A DNA stretch of 64,000 nucleotides from Chamaea fasciata (lineage: Eukaryota > Chordata > Aves > Passeriformes > Sylviidae): the NCBI GenBank assembly GCA_029207755.1, contig JARCOQ010000005.1:65359414-65423413 (forward strand), in the 5' to 3' direction. Position numbers and translations under genes: made by a program. Below, piece by piece: positions 30,801 through 39,519 of the stretch; position 1 is the first letter of the stretch, and the number at the start of each line of letters is the position of its first letter. The notes under the pieces were generated by a model, which did no database searches, was not told the DNA's origin, and saw nothing but the letters and a program-made list of their open reading frames with translations.

Positions 30801-33800
30801 AATTTTTTTTAATCAAGCTACCACATCTTCATTATATTATATAGGGGGCAAAAACAGATTTACGAAAGTAACCTTTGGATTTAATACAAAATGATTTTTT
30901 TAGAAAAAGAAGCAAAATGTTCCCAAACATCATGTACCCAGTATTTAAGGCATTCAGATACTTTAATTGTCTAAAGAATCCATCCCATCAAGTATCTTTC
31001 TGCATAAGGTAATAGACATAGGCTGTCAAAACTCCTGGGAGGATTAGTGATAGTTGAAAGATGCTTTGGTAACTTTTACTTTGTGTTCATGACCATTTCT
31101 GTGCACCCCAAACATTTGAAGTCTGGCTTTTAGGGAGGTTGAGGTCTCTTATGGCTCTGACTTCATGACTGGCACAGGAAGGTGGGCTGTCTTGGTTTTT
31201 CAGATCTTTTCCAAGACTCATTGAAGAATGTACTCTCAGCCTGTGAGTTATACAAATATCAGAAGTAATTCAACCAAAACCTGATTCAGTTTCAGGAGAA
31301 TTTCAGTTGAAGGGAATTATTGCAAGTTCCCCAGTCTTGTGTCTCACCTTTGAGCTGACTGTATATTATAGACACTTCTCTAAAGTAGTACCTTGGTGTA
31401 CTGAGTTTCCCAGACAGATCAGGGATGACATATTCCAGTTCCATATGCAGTTTGAAATATTATCTCCTTAAAATTTGATGCAGTCAAATTGGTGTTTCCT
31501 ATTTACATTATTGAATAGATTGGCAATAAGTACCTGGCTTAGTTTAGGTACTTCTGATGTTAGGCTTTTTTGGTTTCTTCAGAACCAGTAATTTCTGATG
31601 GTAACAAAAAAAAAAAAATACCATGTACTTGCTTTCCTTCCCTCACCTTCCCTCTGGCTGCATGGGCTCCACCAGGGGATGATGATCTGGAGGCACTGAA
31701 AGCCAAGAACATCAAGCAGACAGAGCTGGTGGCTGACCTGCGTGAAGCCATTCTCCAGGTGGCACGGCACTTCCAGTGTGTGGATCCCAAGAACTGCATC
31801 ATTGTGAGTGGAAACAGCTGGATCTGCACTGCTGTGTGCTACAGGCATGGGGTTTGAGTGTTCAACACAGGACAGGGCTGTTTCAAACACTCCTGAAGTG
31901 TGGGTTTGAGACAGAACGTGCCAGTTGTAATGGCTGGAGGGTGAGGCTTGCTTAATCCATCTGTGGTGGAGGAGGGCTGTGCTGGGAGGTTGTCTGTTTC
32001 CAGGAGCAGGAAAAGGTTTGGGAACAGGGGCAGGCAAGCTTTGGCAGATAGCTAGGAGTCACCTGTGGACTTTTGTTCCTGTCTGCTCTCATGTGCATGC
32101 CTGCTAGGACCTGACCCCAGACTACAGCATGGAGAGCCACCAGCGGGACCACGAGAACTATGTGGCCTGTTCCCGCAACCGGCGCCGCCGAGCCAAGGCA
32201 CTGCTGGATTTTGAGCGCCACGATGATGATGAACTGGGCTTCCGCAAGAACGACATCATTACGGTCTGTCAGCCTGGGGACAGGCACCAGGGGTACAAGC
32301 AGACCCAGCTTGTTTGGGACACTACACTACGTCTCCTGCAGGGAAGAAAGAGAGGAGATAAGCTCAAACCCCAGTTAGGAGCCCAAGAGAAGCAGCTGCT
32401 GCTCTTAGGGGCTGCCCGGGGATGAGGCAGTATGTTCCTGTGGGTGTTGTCTGGTGGGTCGTTCTCACTCTACCACAAAGTCCCTTTCTTGCCTGCTGTG
32501 CAGCTGTGCAAAAGATGGATTTGGTCCAACCCAAGTCCCAGTTTAACACTGCACACTGAATTGTGCTAACACTGTAAAAGCATCGATTTGTATTTAACTG
32601 TGAGCATCCCATCTGAAACTGGGGAGAAGAGGATGTTTGCAGTAGCTTTGTGCCCTTGAAGGCCCTGGGCCACGTGAGAACATTGGTAAAGCAGTTGAGA
32701 AGAAAGTGGTTCCTCATTGTGGACACACAAGTCAGGCAACTGTACCCCTCCTGCTACTGCAACCTCTTCAACTAGTATTTTCCACTCCCTCTTTTTCAGA
32801 TCATTTCCCAGAAGGATGAGCACTGTTGGGTGGGAGAGCTGAATGGACTGAGAGGTGAGAACAGGATGGGTTGCACTGGGGAGAGTGGGGCCAGATGCAT
32901 AGCATCCATTCATCTACAACAACTGCTCTGGCAGCAAAGGCTTTGCCAGGTACTCAGAGTATCTGCCGGGGCAAAGGAAATGTATGAAAGCAGTCATGCA
33001 GCAGTGACCGGGTTATTTCTTGCAAACAGCAAGTTTAGGCTCCATCCTCCTGGCACAGGGTGGTTGGGTGCATGACATCACTGTGGGCAGTGTCCTGCAA
33101 TTGGCTTTCTTCTTAGTTACTGAGATTTTGAGGCTGCTTACTTCCTTCTTTGGGGGTGCGCCCTATAAACTCTGATTTATTGTCAGTTCCCACTGGGCTT
33201 TGTGTAAGGATTTCTCTTTGTCAGGCTCATCTCTTTGTTCACTCGTCGTAGGTTGGTTTCCCGCAAAATTTGTGGAGATCTTGGATGAGCGGAGTAAAGA
33301 GGTACTTAACACCCCCCCAATTACAAAAAAACTTCACATTTAAAAAAAAGGGTTATGTCATAACTGGAAAAAACACAGTTGAAAAGAGCAATAGATTTCC
33401 CTCCTTCAGTCTGTTTGCTTTCTCTGGCCATTTTGTGATGTGATCAGGCAGCTTTTCTTCCTAAGCCTGTTTGTTCAACTTCCTCACGCTGACCAAGTGG
33501 AGAATGAGGGCCCAAGAGGGCTGCCAAGGCAACAGTGTGGGATGCCTGGGGTTGCAAGGACCCTAGAGATGAAAGCTAAGAAAGCAGCAGGGAGAGAATC
33601 AGGGCAGTGTTTCTGTCTGCTCCCAGCTGCCTGTGTTCTTTTGCTCCTTTGAGGCTGTACCTATGGATCCTGCTCATCCTTTATGACCATGACAGTAAAT
33701 TCTCCCCAAGCAGCTGTCCCCAAGGGGACAATCTGTCTTAGGTCCTGTTAGAGCTGGCAGTGATGGGATGGCACTTATCTATAGCAGATACTTCAGTATG

Positions 33801-36800
33801 TCCTCCAGATGGGGGTAGTGCAAATGACACAAACAGCAGCAACTGTTGACCTAAGCAGGCTTCAGAGGAAGTGGAGAAGGCCCAGTTCTCTCTTCTCAGC
33901 ATTTGAGGAGTGAGGAAGAGCTCAAAGGCTGACCCAAGGCCCCCTAGAGAAGCCCCCAGAGAGATGTCGCTATTGACATATCACTTCCTTCCCCTCTGTC
34001 AGGGCTGGTGATGCCTTAAGTTTTAGTTTTCATGTTTTTCAGATTCTGTGCTGCCTAGGGGTTTAGTTCTGAGCTTCATATTAGGTGCTAGTAAGTTCTC
34101 TTCACAGTGTAGGTAGACAAAACAAATCCTTTTCTTGCTGAAGACCAAGGACAATGAGTACAAGTTTCAGGCTCAAAAGCATAAACAACAGTGGACTGAA
34201 GAAAGAAAACAATTGTGAGGCTTCACAACCTGAAGCTGTAATTGGACAATTAAACCCCAATATGCAAATGGACCAAAACTTATAAAAGTGTAAGACCTTG
34301 TGCCTGGTCGTCCATTTTTGTGACCATTCTAAGTCCTCCTTGGGTGTAGCCCTGGTCAGGCTCTTGTCCTGCGCAAGGTGTACCCTTTAAAGCCTTTCAA
34401 TTAATATCTATTCTCTAGCTCTGTCCAGTCTCTGTTCCAGGTCAGCCTTCCTAAGGCATCACTAGCTCCTTAGATGCAGATCACCTCTCTGTGCATAGAA
34501 ATGTCCTGCACTGCTGAGCATTTCTCCTCCTAACTGTGGAAACAGAAAGGATCCCACTTACGCGAGTGTTAACAGACTGTCAGCATGATACCTCAAAGTG
34601 GTGTACCCCCTGATCTGAAAATTCCTGCCTGGTTCTGTTTGTCTTGACTTTTAGCAACTTACAGAATCCCAGAGACCCTCAGTGCAAGTCCCTCTCCATA
34701 CCTTAGCACAGTCAGCATCAGACCATCACATTCCTATGTGCTGAATGCTGCCGGGATAGTACTGGGGTCACTTGCATTGTCTCCTGGGCACCACTAAATA
34801 CAAAGGTCCCAGGAGATCCCCTGCAGTAGCACAGGATACAGGGCCTTATGCAAGAGCATGAGAGGTAGGGGGGAGGAAGGGGTTCTGGCAGGCACCTGGG
34901 AGTGGAATTGGTCTGTGCAGAGGTATAGGTGAGTGGACCACCTCCATGCTCTGCCCCTTGAGACCTGGCTTTTCCTATTCTTCAGTACTCCATTGCTGGA
35001 GATGACTCTGTCACAGAGGGGGTGACAGACTTGGTGCGAGGGACACTCTGTCCAGCCTTGAAGTCCATATTTGAACATGGATTGAAGAAGCCATCTCTGC
35101 TGGGGGGGGCCTGCCACCCTTGGCTGTTCATTGAAGAGGTGAGATATCCCAGTTCCTTTTATGAGGCAGTGTTGCCAGAGGGCTGAGGTGATGGGTTGTA
35201 GGGCAGGTGTGCTGAGTGTCTCTCTGCTCCTCCAGGCTGCAAGCCGAGAAGTGGAACGGGACTTTGACTCGGTGTATTCTCGCCTCGTGCTCTGCAAGAC
35301 TTACAGGTCTGTGCCCTGCTCCTCCATGCTCATCAAACTGATACTGCTCTGCACCTTGGCAAGGCTCATGGTCTGCCCCATCCTCCTGTGGGTGTGGTGT
35401 CAGCAGGCTGCTGTGCCTGCGCTGACCTGAGGCTGGCAGTGGATCTTGTCCCCTCCCCTGGCTCCTGTGTTTCTGGGTCTGTATCTGGCTCTCTCATGGC
35501 TGTGGGAGCATCTCTGGGCTCAGCAGTAGCACGAGAGCTGTTGGGGTATGAAGCAGGAAAGGCCTGCATGTACCCAGGGTGTCTGGAGCTAGCTGGGTCT
35601 CTGCTGTGATCTTTACAGGCTTGATGAAGATGGCAAAGTCCTCACTCCAGAGGAGCTGCTTTACCGGGTGAGTGCTGCCCCAAGCCCAGCCAGAGCCCAT
35701 TTCGTACTTTGGGGACATTTCCTGTGGAGACTGTTGGAGGGAGATGCTCAGGAGTCTCTCAAACTTTCCCTTAGACCCTCTGGTGCTAGCAGGGGGCACT
35801 GGTGAGGGTGGGAGCTCCAGGGAGGGCAGCATTTGGCTGTGTTGCTGAAGTGGCTGCCCAGCAGTAACCACACCTTCCCTTCCTTCAGGCAGTTCAGGCT
35901 GTGAACCTGACACACGATGCTGCACATGCACAGATGGATGTGAAGCTTCGTTCACTCATCTGTGTTGGACTCAAGTGAGTCATCTGGCCCCTGGTACCTT
36001 CAGCATTTTGGGTGCAAAGAGCTTGGAAAGGGACAGAGTGGGCTTAAGGGCAGCAGAAGTTTCAGTCTTAGGCCACAGCATCATTCCCCCGCCCCCTCAC
36101 TGCAGACTGTGGATTACACTTGTTTCTTGAGCATTGTGCTGGCCTGATTCCTAGCTGGAAGCAGGAGCTCCTATTGTATGGAGTGGCTCTCACAAGTTTA
36201 CAGGGTTATCCTGTTCCCACTGGGGACAGGGCTGTGGGTGGGGGTCAAAACTTGGGCTGAAAATAGACTATCCCAGAGGGATGGGTTTCTTTCCCTGGCT
36301 GCAGCTGAGTAACAGGCCTCTACCCCATTGTTGCAGCGAACAGGTACTGCATTTGTGGCTGGAGGTGCTGTGCTCAAGCCTGCAGACCATAGAGAAGTGG
36401 TTCCATCCCTGGTCGTTCCTGCGCAGTCCTGGCTGGGTGCAGATCAAATGTGAGCTGAGGTGAGTGTCTCCATGGCATGTCCTCATGCCATTGTCTGGAA
36501 TAGATTTCCTCCTCCTCTGCTGGAGGTGGCCTCACTATGACTGAGTTTGGGCCCTCTCCAGTGAGTTGCAACATGGGCTGCCCAGGCATCCCAGCCACGG
36601 AGATTTCCTGCTGTGTGCTGAGGCAGAAACAAATCTCTGGATAGTTTATTGTGAGGCACTGTGCCTGCCTGATCCAAGACCAGAGCTTGGCTCCTGGGGT
36701 CCTGTTGAGACAAGCAGGGAGCCTTTGCCTGCCAGCAGTCTCCTGCTGTACACATACGCTGATGGAGTCTGCCTTTCCAACCCCACTGCTCTCCATGTCC

Positions 36801-38396
36801 TTTGCCAGCCACTCTTAAGTCCAAGCAGGGAGCAGGGAATGTGCTAGGGAGACAGTTGCACAGTCATTGGCTGGGATGGAGTCAGTCACCACTGACTCCC
36901 TGGTTAGGTGAGCGAGTGGTGTTGGGGGCTGAAAGTGGCTTTAGTGCCTGAGCTCTCATCCCTGTGGCTCCAGGCATCCATGCTCCTGGCCCTCCTGCAC
37001 TCTGCAATGCCAGGGGAAGTCCCAGGGAGCTGGAGGGGAAATCCCCTGCCATCACTACTGCTCCAGTCTGGTTGTTGCTGCCGTTCAGTGGGAGCTGGCT
37101 TTTGTGTGCACCACCCAGTTGCCTCAGGCCCTAGTGGGAGCATCTGTAGCTGGAGCAGGCCTGTGTGCACACTTCAGGGTGTCATATTCTCAGCCTGCTG
37201 CTGAATAGGAGGGGGTTTCTGCCACCTCTGGCCTGCTGTGTTCCACAGCTGCTTTCTCACAGCATGCGGGCAGTCGGTCACGCCAAAGGACTGAGTGGGA
37301 TTGGTTCATGTCTTATGTCCCACTCCCAGCCAGCAAGGGTGCTCCCCGTGCCAATCCCTTAGAGCACTTCAGCTGCAGGACACTTCTCTTGCTCCAGGGA
37401 GGGGGCTGCAGAACTCTGATGTGCTACAGGCAAGGATCAGCTTTCAGGAGAGGAACCTGCAATCTTCCTTTGCCTGCTGTGTGCAACCCTCAGCCAGGTG
37501 TGTCTGCAGTCCCCCAGAGCCTGGGGCTGCCCCTGCCTCCCTGTGCCGTGGCACCAAGCTCTGTAGGGGCTGCACTTGAGTCACATCTTCAAGCTCCTTC
37601 TTCCAGCCTGGGCCTGGGAGGATATGAAGCCCAGAGAGGAGGGGGGAAAAAGGGAGTGAGTGACTGCTGCTGTCTTTTCAACATCATCAAACAAGGAATT
37701 TCATCCTTGTAAGCTTAGTGGTATGCCAGGATAAGCTTGAGACGCAGTATATTTGTGTGCCTAGGGCAGCAGTTGTGGGCAAAGGCTAGCAGTGTGGTCT
37801 GGGGGGTCTGTTTTAACATTGTTCTCATCTGTTTTTGCTGCAGGGTCCTTGGCAAATTTGCTTTCAGCCTCTCTCAGGACTGGGAGCTGCCAATAAAGAG
37901 GGAGGTAAGTAGGTGACATCTTTCATTCTCTCACACAGCCAGGGGCTTCACTTACTGCCTCCCTCTCCCAGCTTTCTGCTTCAGCCCATCCTCTGCCTTC
38001 TCTGGAGCCAGCTCCGGAGGCTGTGGGTGGGGCTGCTTTTCCTGTCAGGGCAGGCTGTGCAGCAGGAGCTGTGTGGCACAGGCAGCTGCCTGCCCTGCCC
38101 AGCTGGGGCAGAGGAAAGTGACAGGCTCCCTTTCCCCAGTGCTCTCCAAACCGAAGGGCTTCTCCCTGTGCCAGCTGTGCAAAGGTGAGAAGTGCAGGAA
38201 GCTGTTCTGTCTGGGTGCCAGAGGCCTCGGCACGCTCAGGCTCTGCCTGCAGACACAACCTCCCATTTTTTGGGTGTGCTGCACTGACCCAAGTCTCTGT
38301 GTCATCCTACAGGAGAAGGAGAAGAAGCCACTGAAGGAAGGGGTGCAGGACATGCTCGTGAAGCACCACCTCTTCAGCTGGGACATAGATGGGTGA
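18848..38396 (+). CDS. SGSM3: Small G protein signaling modulator 3 (TBC-SH3-RUN), complete
   Basis: There are 21 coding exons: 18848-18854, 20110-20195, 21361-21427, 23548-23756, 23901-24008, 24826-24969, 25354-25549, 25755-25900, 26405-26632, 27495-27549, 31676-31803, 32108-32263, 32800-32854, 33252-33301, 34986-35138, 35236-35306, 35619-35667, 35889-35974, 36337-36459, 37844-37904, 38313-38396. They sum to 2262 nt, 753 residues plus stop, all GT-AG with consistent phases; human SGSM3 is about 749 residues. Domains: TBC Rab-GAP about 115-310, with Arg finger R166 in IEKDLLR and Gln finger Q203 in YCQ; SH3 about 487-541; RUN about 546-720. By family knowledge it acts as a GAP and adaptor for small GTPases (Rab/Rap) in endosomal and membrane traffic and interacts with connexin 43 and merlin. 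Both catalytic fingers are present, so GAP activity is plausible. Confidence 0.97.
20110..20195 (+). CDS. SGSM3: SGSM3 coding exon 2
   Basis: Residues 3-31 ([24 protein letters not shown]), between acceptor tgtttag and donor CAG/gtacag. The [19 protein letters not shown] segment is nearly invariant with mammals; it is an N-terminal region outside the named domains. Confidence 0.95.
20858..20884 (+). repeat. Perfect 11-bp inverted repeat, 5-nt loop
   Basis: The arms ATTTGGACTTG (20858-20868) and CAAGTCCAAAT (20874-20884) are exact reverse complements around the loop catca. It lies in an SGSM3 intron. Confidence 0.88.
21361..21427 (+). CDS. SGSM3: SGSM3 coding exon 3
   Basis: Residues 32-53 ([22 protein letters not shown]) plus one base. 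The donor is GAAG/gtaaaa. YDEFGFRV is the conserved core; this exon lies before the TBC domain. Confidence 0.93.
22178..22888 (-). mobile_element. LTR-like element, - orientation
   Basis: Read on the - strand it begins TGTGTTCTGTCC (22888) and ends ..TTTCCTCCCA (22178), with AATAAA at 22273-22268 about 90 bases before the end, an LTR-like layout. The sequence is unlike the surrounding intron: a C-rich block and a long A/G tract (about 22530-22660) appear on the + strand. The flanks share only GATT near both ends, so a target duplication is unproven. It lies antisense in an SGSM3 intron. Confidence 0.5.
23548..23756 (+). CDS. SGSM3: SGSM3 coding exon 4, entry to TBC domain
   Basis: Residues 54-123. 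The first ~20 residues ([13 protein letters not shown]) differ from mammals. From [20 protein letters not shown] to [12 protein letters not shown] the match is near-complete. The acceptor gaagcag at 23541-23547 is chosen because it alone keeps the frame (G + AT = Asp). Confidence 0.93.
23901..24008 (+). CDS. SGSM3: SGSM3 coding exon 5, TBC domain
   Basis: Residues 124-159 ([24 protein letters not shown]), 36 codons in phase 0, between ccccccag and CAG/gtggga. It forms the first TBC helices. A tandem duplication begins six bases into the next intron. Confidence 0.95.
24012..24069 (+). repeat. Imperfect tandem duplication beside an SGSM3 donor
   Basis: Two copies of a unit carrying agatacttcctagtg followed by gaagggca lie head to tail, starting a few bases after the donor of coding exon 5 (gt at 24009). 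Unit length is about 27-31 bases. Confidence 0.75.
24826..24969 (+). CDS. SGSM3: SGSM3 coding exon 6, both catalytic fingers of the TBC domain
   Basis: Residues 160-207. The exon begins with IEKDLLRT, the IxxDxxR motif whose Arg (R166) inserts into the GTPase active site. It ends with GYCQGTGM, whose Gln (Q203) is the second finger. Both are intact, so the dual-finger GAP mechanism is preserved. 48 codons, phase 0. Confidence 0.96.
25354..25549 (+). CDS. SGSM3: SGSM3 coding exon 7, TBC domain
   Basis: Residues 208-272 ([25 protein letters not shown]) plus one base. The acceptor is tcctag and the donor is ATTG/gtaaaa. The [10 protein letters not shown] and LPRLDK segments are standard TBC helices. 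Confidence 0.95.
25755..25900 (+). CDS. SGSM3: SGSM3 coding exon 8, end of TBC domain
   Basis: Residues 273-321 ([26 protein letters not shown]). It includes the WFLTSFAS and [11 protein letters not shown] motifs typical of late TBC helices. The donor is AAG/gtaatt. Confidence 0.95.
26405..26632 (+). CDS. SGSM3: SGSM3 coding exon 9, linker after TBC domain
   Basis: Residues 322-397 ([25 protein letters not shown]), 76 codons, phase 0. The donor is AAA/gtgagt. It holds a helical, acidic region ending with the conserved [20 protein letters not shown] segment. Confidence 0.95.
27495..27549 (+). CDS. SGSM3: SGSM3 coding exon 10, basic linker
   Basis: Residues 398-415 ([18 protein letters not shown]) plus one base, between ctgtag and TTTTTG/gtaagg. 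This Arg/Lys-rich micro-exon matches human VVRRRTQRRKSTITALLF. Confidence 0.93.
28860..29339 (-). mobile_element. LTR of an endogenous retrovirus-like element, - orientation
   Basis: On the - strand it starts TGTTGAAACCAGG (29339) and ends ..CCACTACA (28860), the TG..CA form of an LTR. Inside are ATATAAG (about 29114) as a TATA-like site and ATTAAA near 28912 as a polyadenylation signal in the right order. A ctgatgggcccattaaca segment occurs twice, at 29203-29220 and 29268-29285. I believe this resembles songbird LTR families but could not search. It lies antisense in an SGSM3 intron. Confidence 0.6.
29561..29690 (-). repeat. CR1 LINE fragment, - orientation
   Basis: The fragment has the pattern of an inverted CR1 3' end: atagagtcacaggagcactgt, gaagagacctct, cctgcttgaaacaga, agttggtcaggac, gttgagattcaaa. 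It is strongly diverged. Confidence 0.55.
31676..31803 (+). CDS. SGSM3: SGSM3 coding exon 11
   Basis: Residues 416-458 ([27 protein letters not shown]). The acceptor is caccag and the donor is ATT/gtgagt. The [17 protein letters not shown] stretch looks like a coiled coil leading to the SH3 domain. Confidence 0.94.
32108..32263 (+). CDS. SGSM3: SGSM3 coding exon 12, start of SH3 domain
   Basis: Residues 459-510 ([25 protein letters not shown]), phase 0. [12 protein letters not shown] starts the SH3 fold (ALLDFE takes the place of ALYDF), and [14 protein letters not shown] is the RT loop. The donor is ACG/gtctgt, weaker than its neighbours. Confidence 0.94.
32800..32854 (+). CDS. SGSM3: SGSM3 coding exon 13, SH3 domain
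   Basis: Residues 511-528 ([18 protein letters not shown]) plus one base. W520 of CWVGELNG is the conserved SH3 tryptophan that lines the peptide groove. Confidence 0.94.
33252..33301 (+). CDS. SGSM3: SGSM3 coding exon 14, end of SH3 domain
   Basis: Residues 529-545 ([17 protein letters not shown]). GWFPAKFVE is the classic last SH3 strand (GLFPSNYV type). The acceptor is gtcgtag and the donor is GAG/gtactt. Confidence 0.93.
33302..34985 (+). other. SGSM3: SGSM3 intron between SH3 and RUN exons
   Basis: Outside the LTR at 34139-34461 I see no gene or repeat. A C run and A run lie near 33310-33350. Confidence 0.6.
34139..34461 (+). mobile_element. Solo LTR, + orientation
   Basis: It begins TGAAGACCAAGG and ends ..AGGCATCA. 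It has an octamer ATGCAAAT (34262-34269), a TATA box TATAAAA (34281-34287) and an AT-rich ttcaattaatatc in place of a canonical polyadenylation signal. The flanking five bases are cttgc and ctagc, a near-perfect 5-bp target duplication. No internal retroviral sequence adjoins it. It lies in the SGSM3 intron before the RUN-domain exons, in sense. Confidence 0.7.
34986..35138 (+). CDS. SGSM3: SGSM3 coding exon 15, start of RUN domain
   Basis: Residues 546-596 ([24 protein letters not shown]), 51 codons, phase 0. The RUN domain begins in [33 protein letters not shown] is conserved with mammals. Confidence 0.95.
35236..35306 (+). CDS. SGSM3: SGSM3 coding exon 16, RUN domain
   Basis: Residues 597-619 ([23 protein letters not shown]) plus two bases of a split Arg. 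The acceptor is ctccag and the donor is ACAG/gtctgt. Confidence 0.94.
35619..35667 (+). CDS. SGSM3: SGSM3 coding exon 17, RUN domain
   Basis: Residues 620-636 ([17 protein letters not shown]). This 49-nt exon runs from acceptor tttacag to donor CGG/gtgagt. Confidence 0.94.
35889..35974 (+). CDS. SGSM3: SGSM3 coding exon 18, RUN domain
   Basis: Residues 637-664 ([23 protein letters not shown]) plus two bases of a split Asn. The acceptor is ccttcag and the donor is CAA/gtgagt. Confidence 0.94.
36337..36459 (+). CDS. SGSM3: SGSM3 coding exon 19, RUN domain
   Basis: Residues 665-705 ([24 protein letters not shown], last codon split). It contains the RUN signature helix with HLWLEVLC and the [20 protein letters not shown] segment, both strongly conserved. 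Confidence 0.95.
36460..37843 (+). other. SGSM3: SGSM3 intron before the last RUN exon
   Basis: GC-leaning intronic DNA; several open frames of about 90-130 codons occur on both strands but none has recognisable motifs or splice partners. Confidence 0.6.
37844..37904 (+). CDS. SGSM3: SGSM3 coding exon 20, end of RUN domain
   Basis: Residues 706-726 ([21 protein letters not shown] without gaps). The acceptor is gctgcag and the donor is GAG/gtaagt. [12 protein letters not shown] is a RUN-domain end motif. Confidence 0.94.
38313..38396 (+). CDS. SGSM3: SGSM3 last coding exon and stop
   Basis: Residues 727-753 ([24 protein letters not shown]), then TGA at 38394-38396. The C-terminal [11 protein letters not shown] matches human [11 protein letters not shown], fixing the end of the protein. 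Confidence 0.96.
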   Translation, partial: EKEKKPLKEGVQDMLVKHHLFSWDIDG

Positions 38397-39515
38397 CCTC
38401 CACCCCATCCTGGGGACCTTCTCGATGGCACACACTCCTTCTCCACCCCCTCGTGTCTCATCCCCTGCCCTTCCCCACCCCACCCACTTGTATCTGTGAC
38501 AAAATCCTGCCCCCTGGGGGCTGCCAGACCACCTGGGACAGATGGAGCTGTGCTGAGAGGCTGAGCTGCAGACCCGAGGGGGCTGATGGTTGAGGGTGAT
38601 GCTGCAAAGGAACAAGTGTGTTCTGGCTACAAAAAGCAAGTGCCCCCTCCCAGCTTTCCACATCTCTGCCACCCCCATCTTCTGCTTTCCTCAGCCCTGC
38701 CTCCCCACCAGTGCCCAGGGGAGCAACCTGTCTGGAGCCATTGTGCACTGCTCTGTGGGCTGGCAGTCACATGGCGGGTGGCAGCATGTCTATGGCTAGA
38801 GCTGTGGGGAAGAGATGGCCCTTGTAGGGTGGCTTTGATCCATGATGGCTGGTGCCATTGACAGGTGGCACTGCAGCTGCATGTGGAATTGGGCTGGTGA
38901 GAGACTCACTGCTGTACAGGAGCAGGGAGAGCACATCCCCTCCCCATGCCAGCCAAGGGCTGTCCTCCACTGGGGGACACATAGACAAGTTCCTTTGACT
39001 TGGAGCTGAGAAGTGGGAGCTGGCATCAGTTTCATCCCACCTCCCTGGCACTGGTGTGGAGTGTTGACAAGAGTTGCCCAAATTAACCAATCTGTTACCA
39101 CTGTAACAGCCTTAGGGATGGTCTTTGTCCCCTCTGGGAGCTGACAAAAACCACCTCTCCCCTAAACAAGAGTGTTTCATGCTGTCATTTTAGTCTCTAG
39201 ATGACTTTTACTATAACCAAAAAGCTGTAGATTTACTCCAGGAACATGTATATTTTGGCACCACTGTAGCTCAGGACAAGGTTTAGGTTGGAGCCTGGCT
39301 CAGGGAGACTAACTTGTCCTCCCTGCCCTGTGATGGTAACGGGGGCGTGGGTCAGGAGTGGAGAATTGCTGCTTTGTGGTGGTGGTTCTGGATATGGAGT
39401 CTGTGGCTTTCAACTAAAAGTGCTTGTCTGTGAGCACAAACTACTGATGGGATAACATTAGATTCTTACTTTCCTTTATTTGGTAGGTTTGTAAATAAAA
39501 ACTGCATCTTGGGAG
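38397..39515 (+). other. SGSM3: SGSM3 3' untranslated region
   Basis: C-rich then mixed sequence runs without a reading frame of interest from the stop to the first canonical AATAAA at 39494-39499. A T/G-rich downstream element (ggtattgtcttattttttg) suits cleavage near 39510-39520. Confidence 0.6.
39494..39499 (+). terminator. SGSM3: SGSM3 polyadenylation signal (proximal)
   Basis: AATAAA in gtaaataaaaactg, followed within 30 bases by a T/G-rich stretch. A second + strand AATAAA lies at 40353-40358 and could serve a longer transcript. Confidence 0.6.
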
Positions 39516-39519
39516 AGTG

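Larger units (their letters stand above)
27550..31675 (+). other. SGSM3: SGSM3 intron after coding exon 10 (4.1 kb)
   Basis: It contains an LTR-like element at 28860-29339 and a CR1 fragment at 29561-29690; the remainder is AT-rich (30250-31550) without reading frames of interest. Poly-A is at 31605-31617. Confidence 0.6.
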
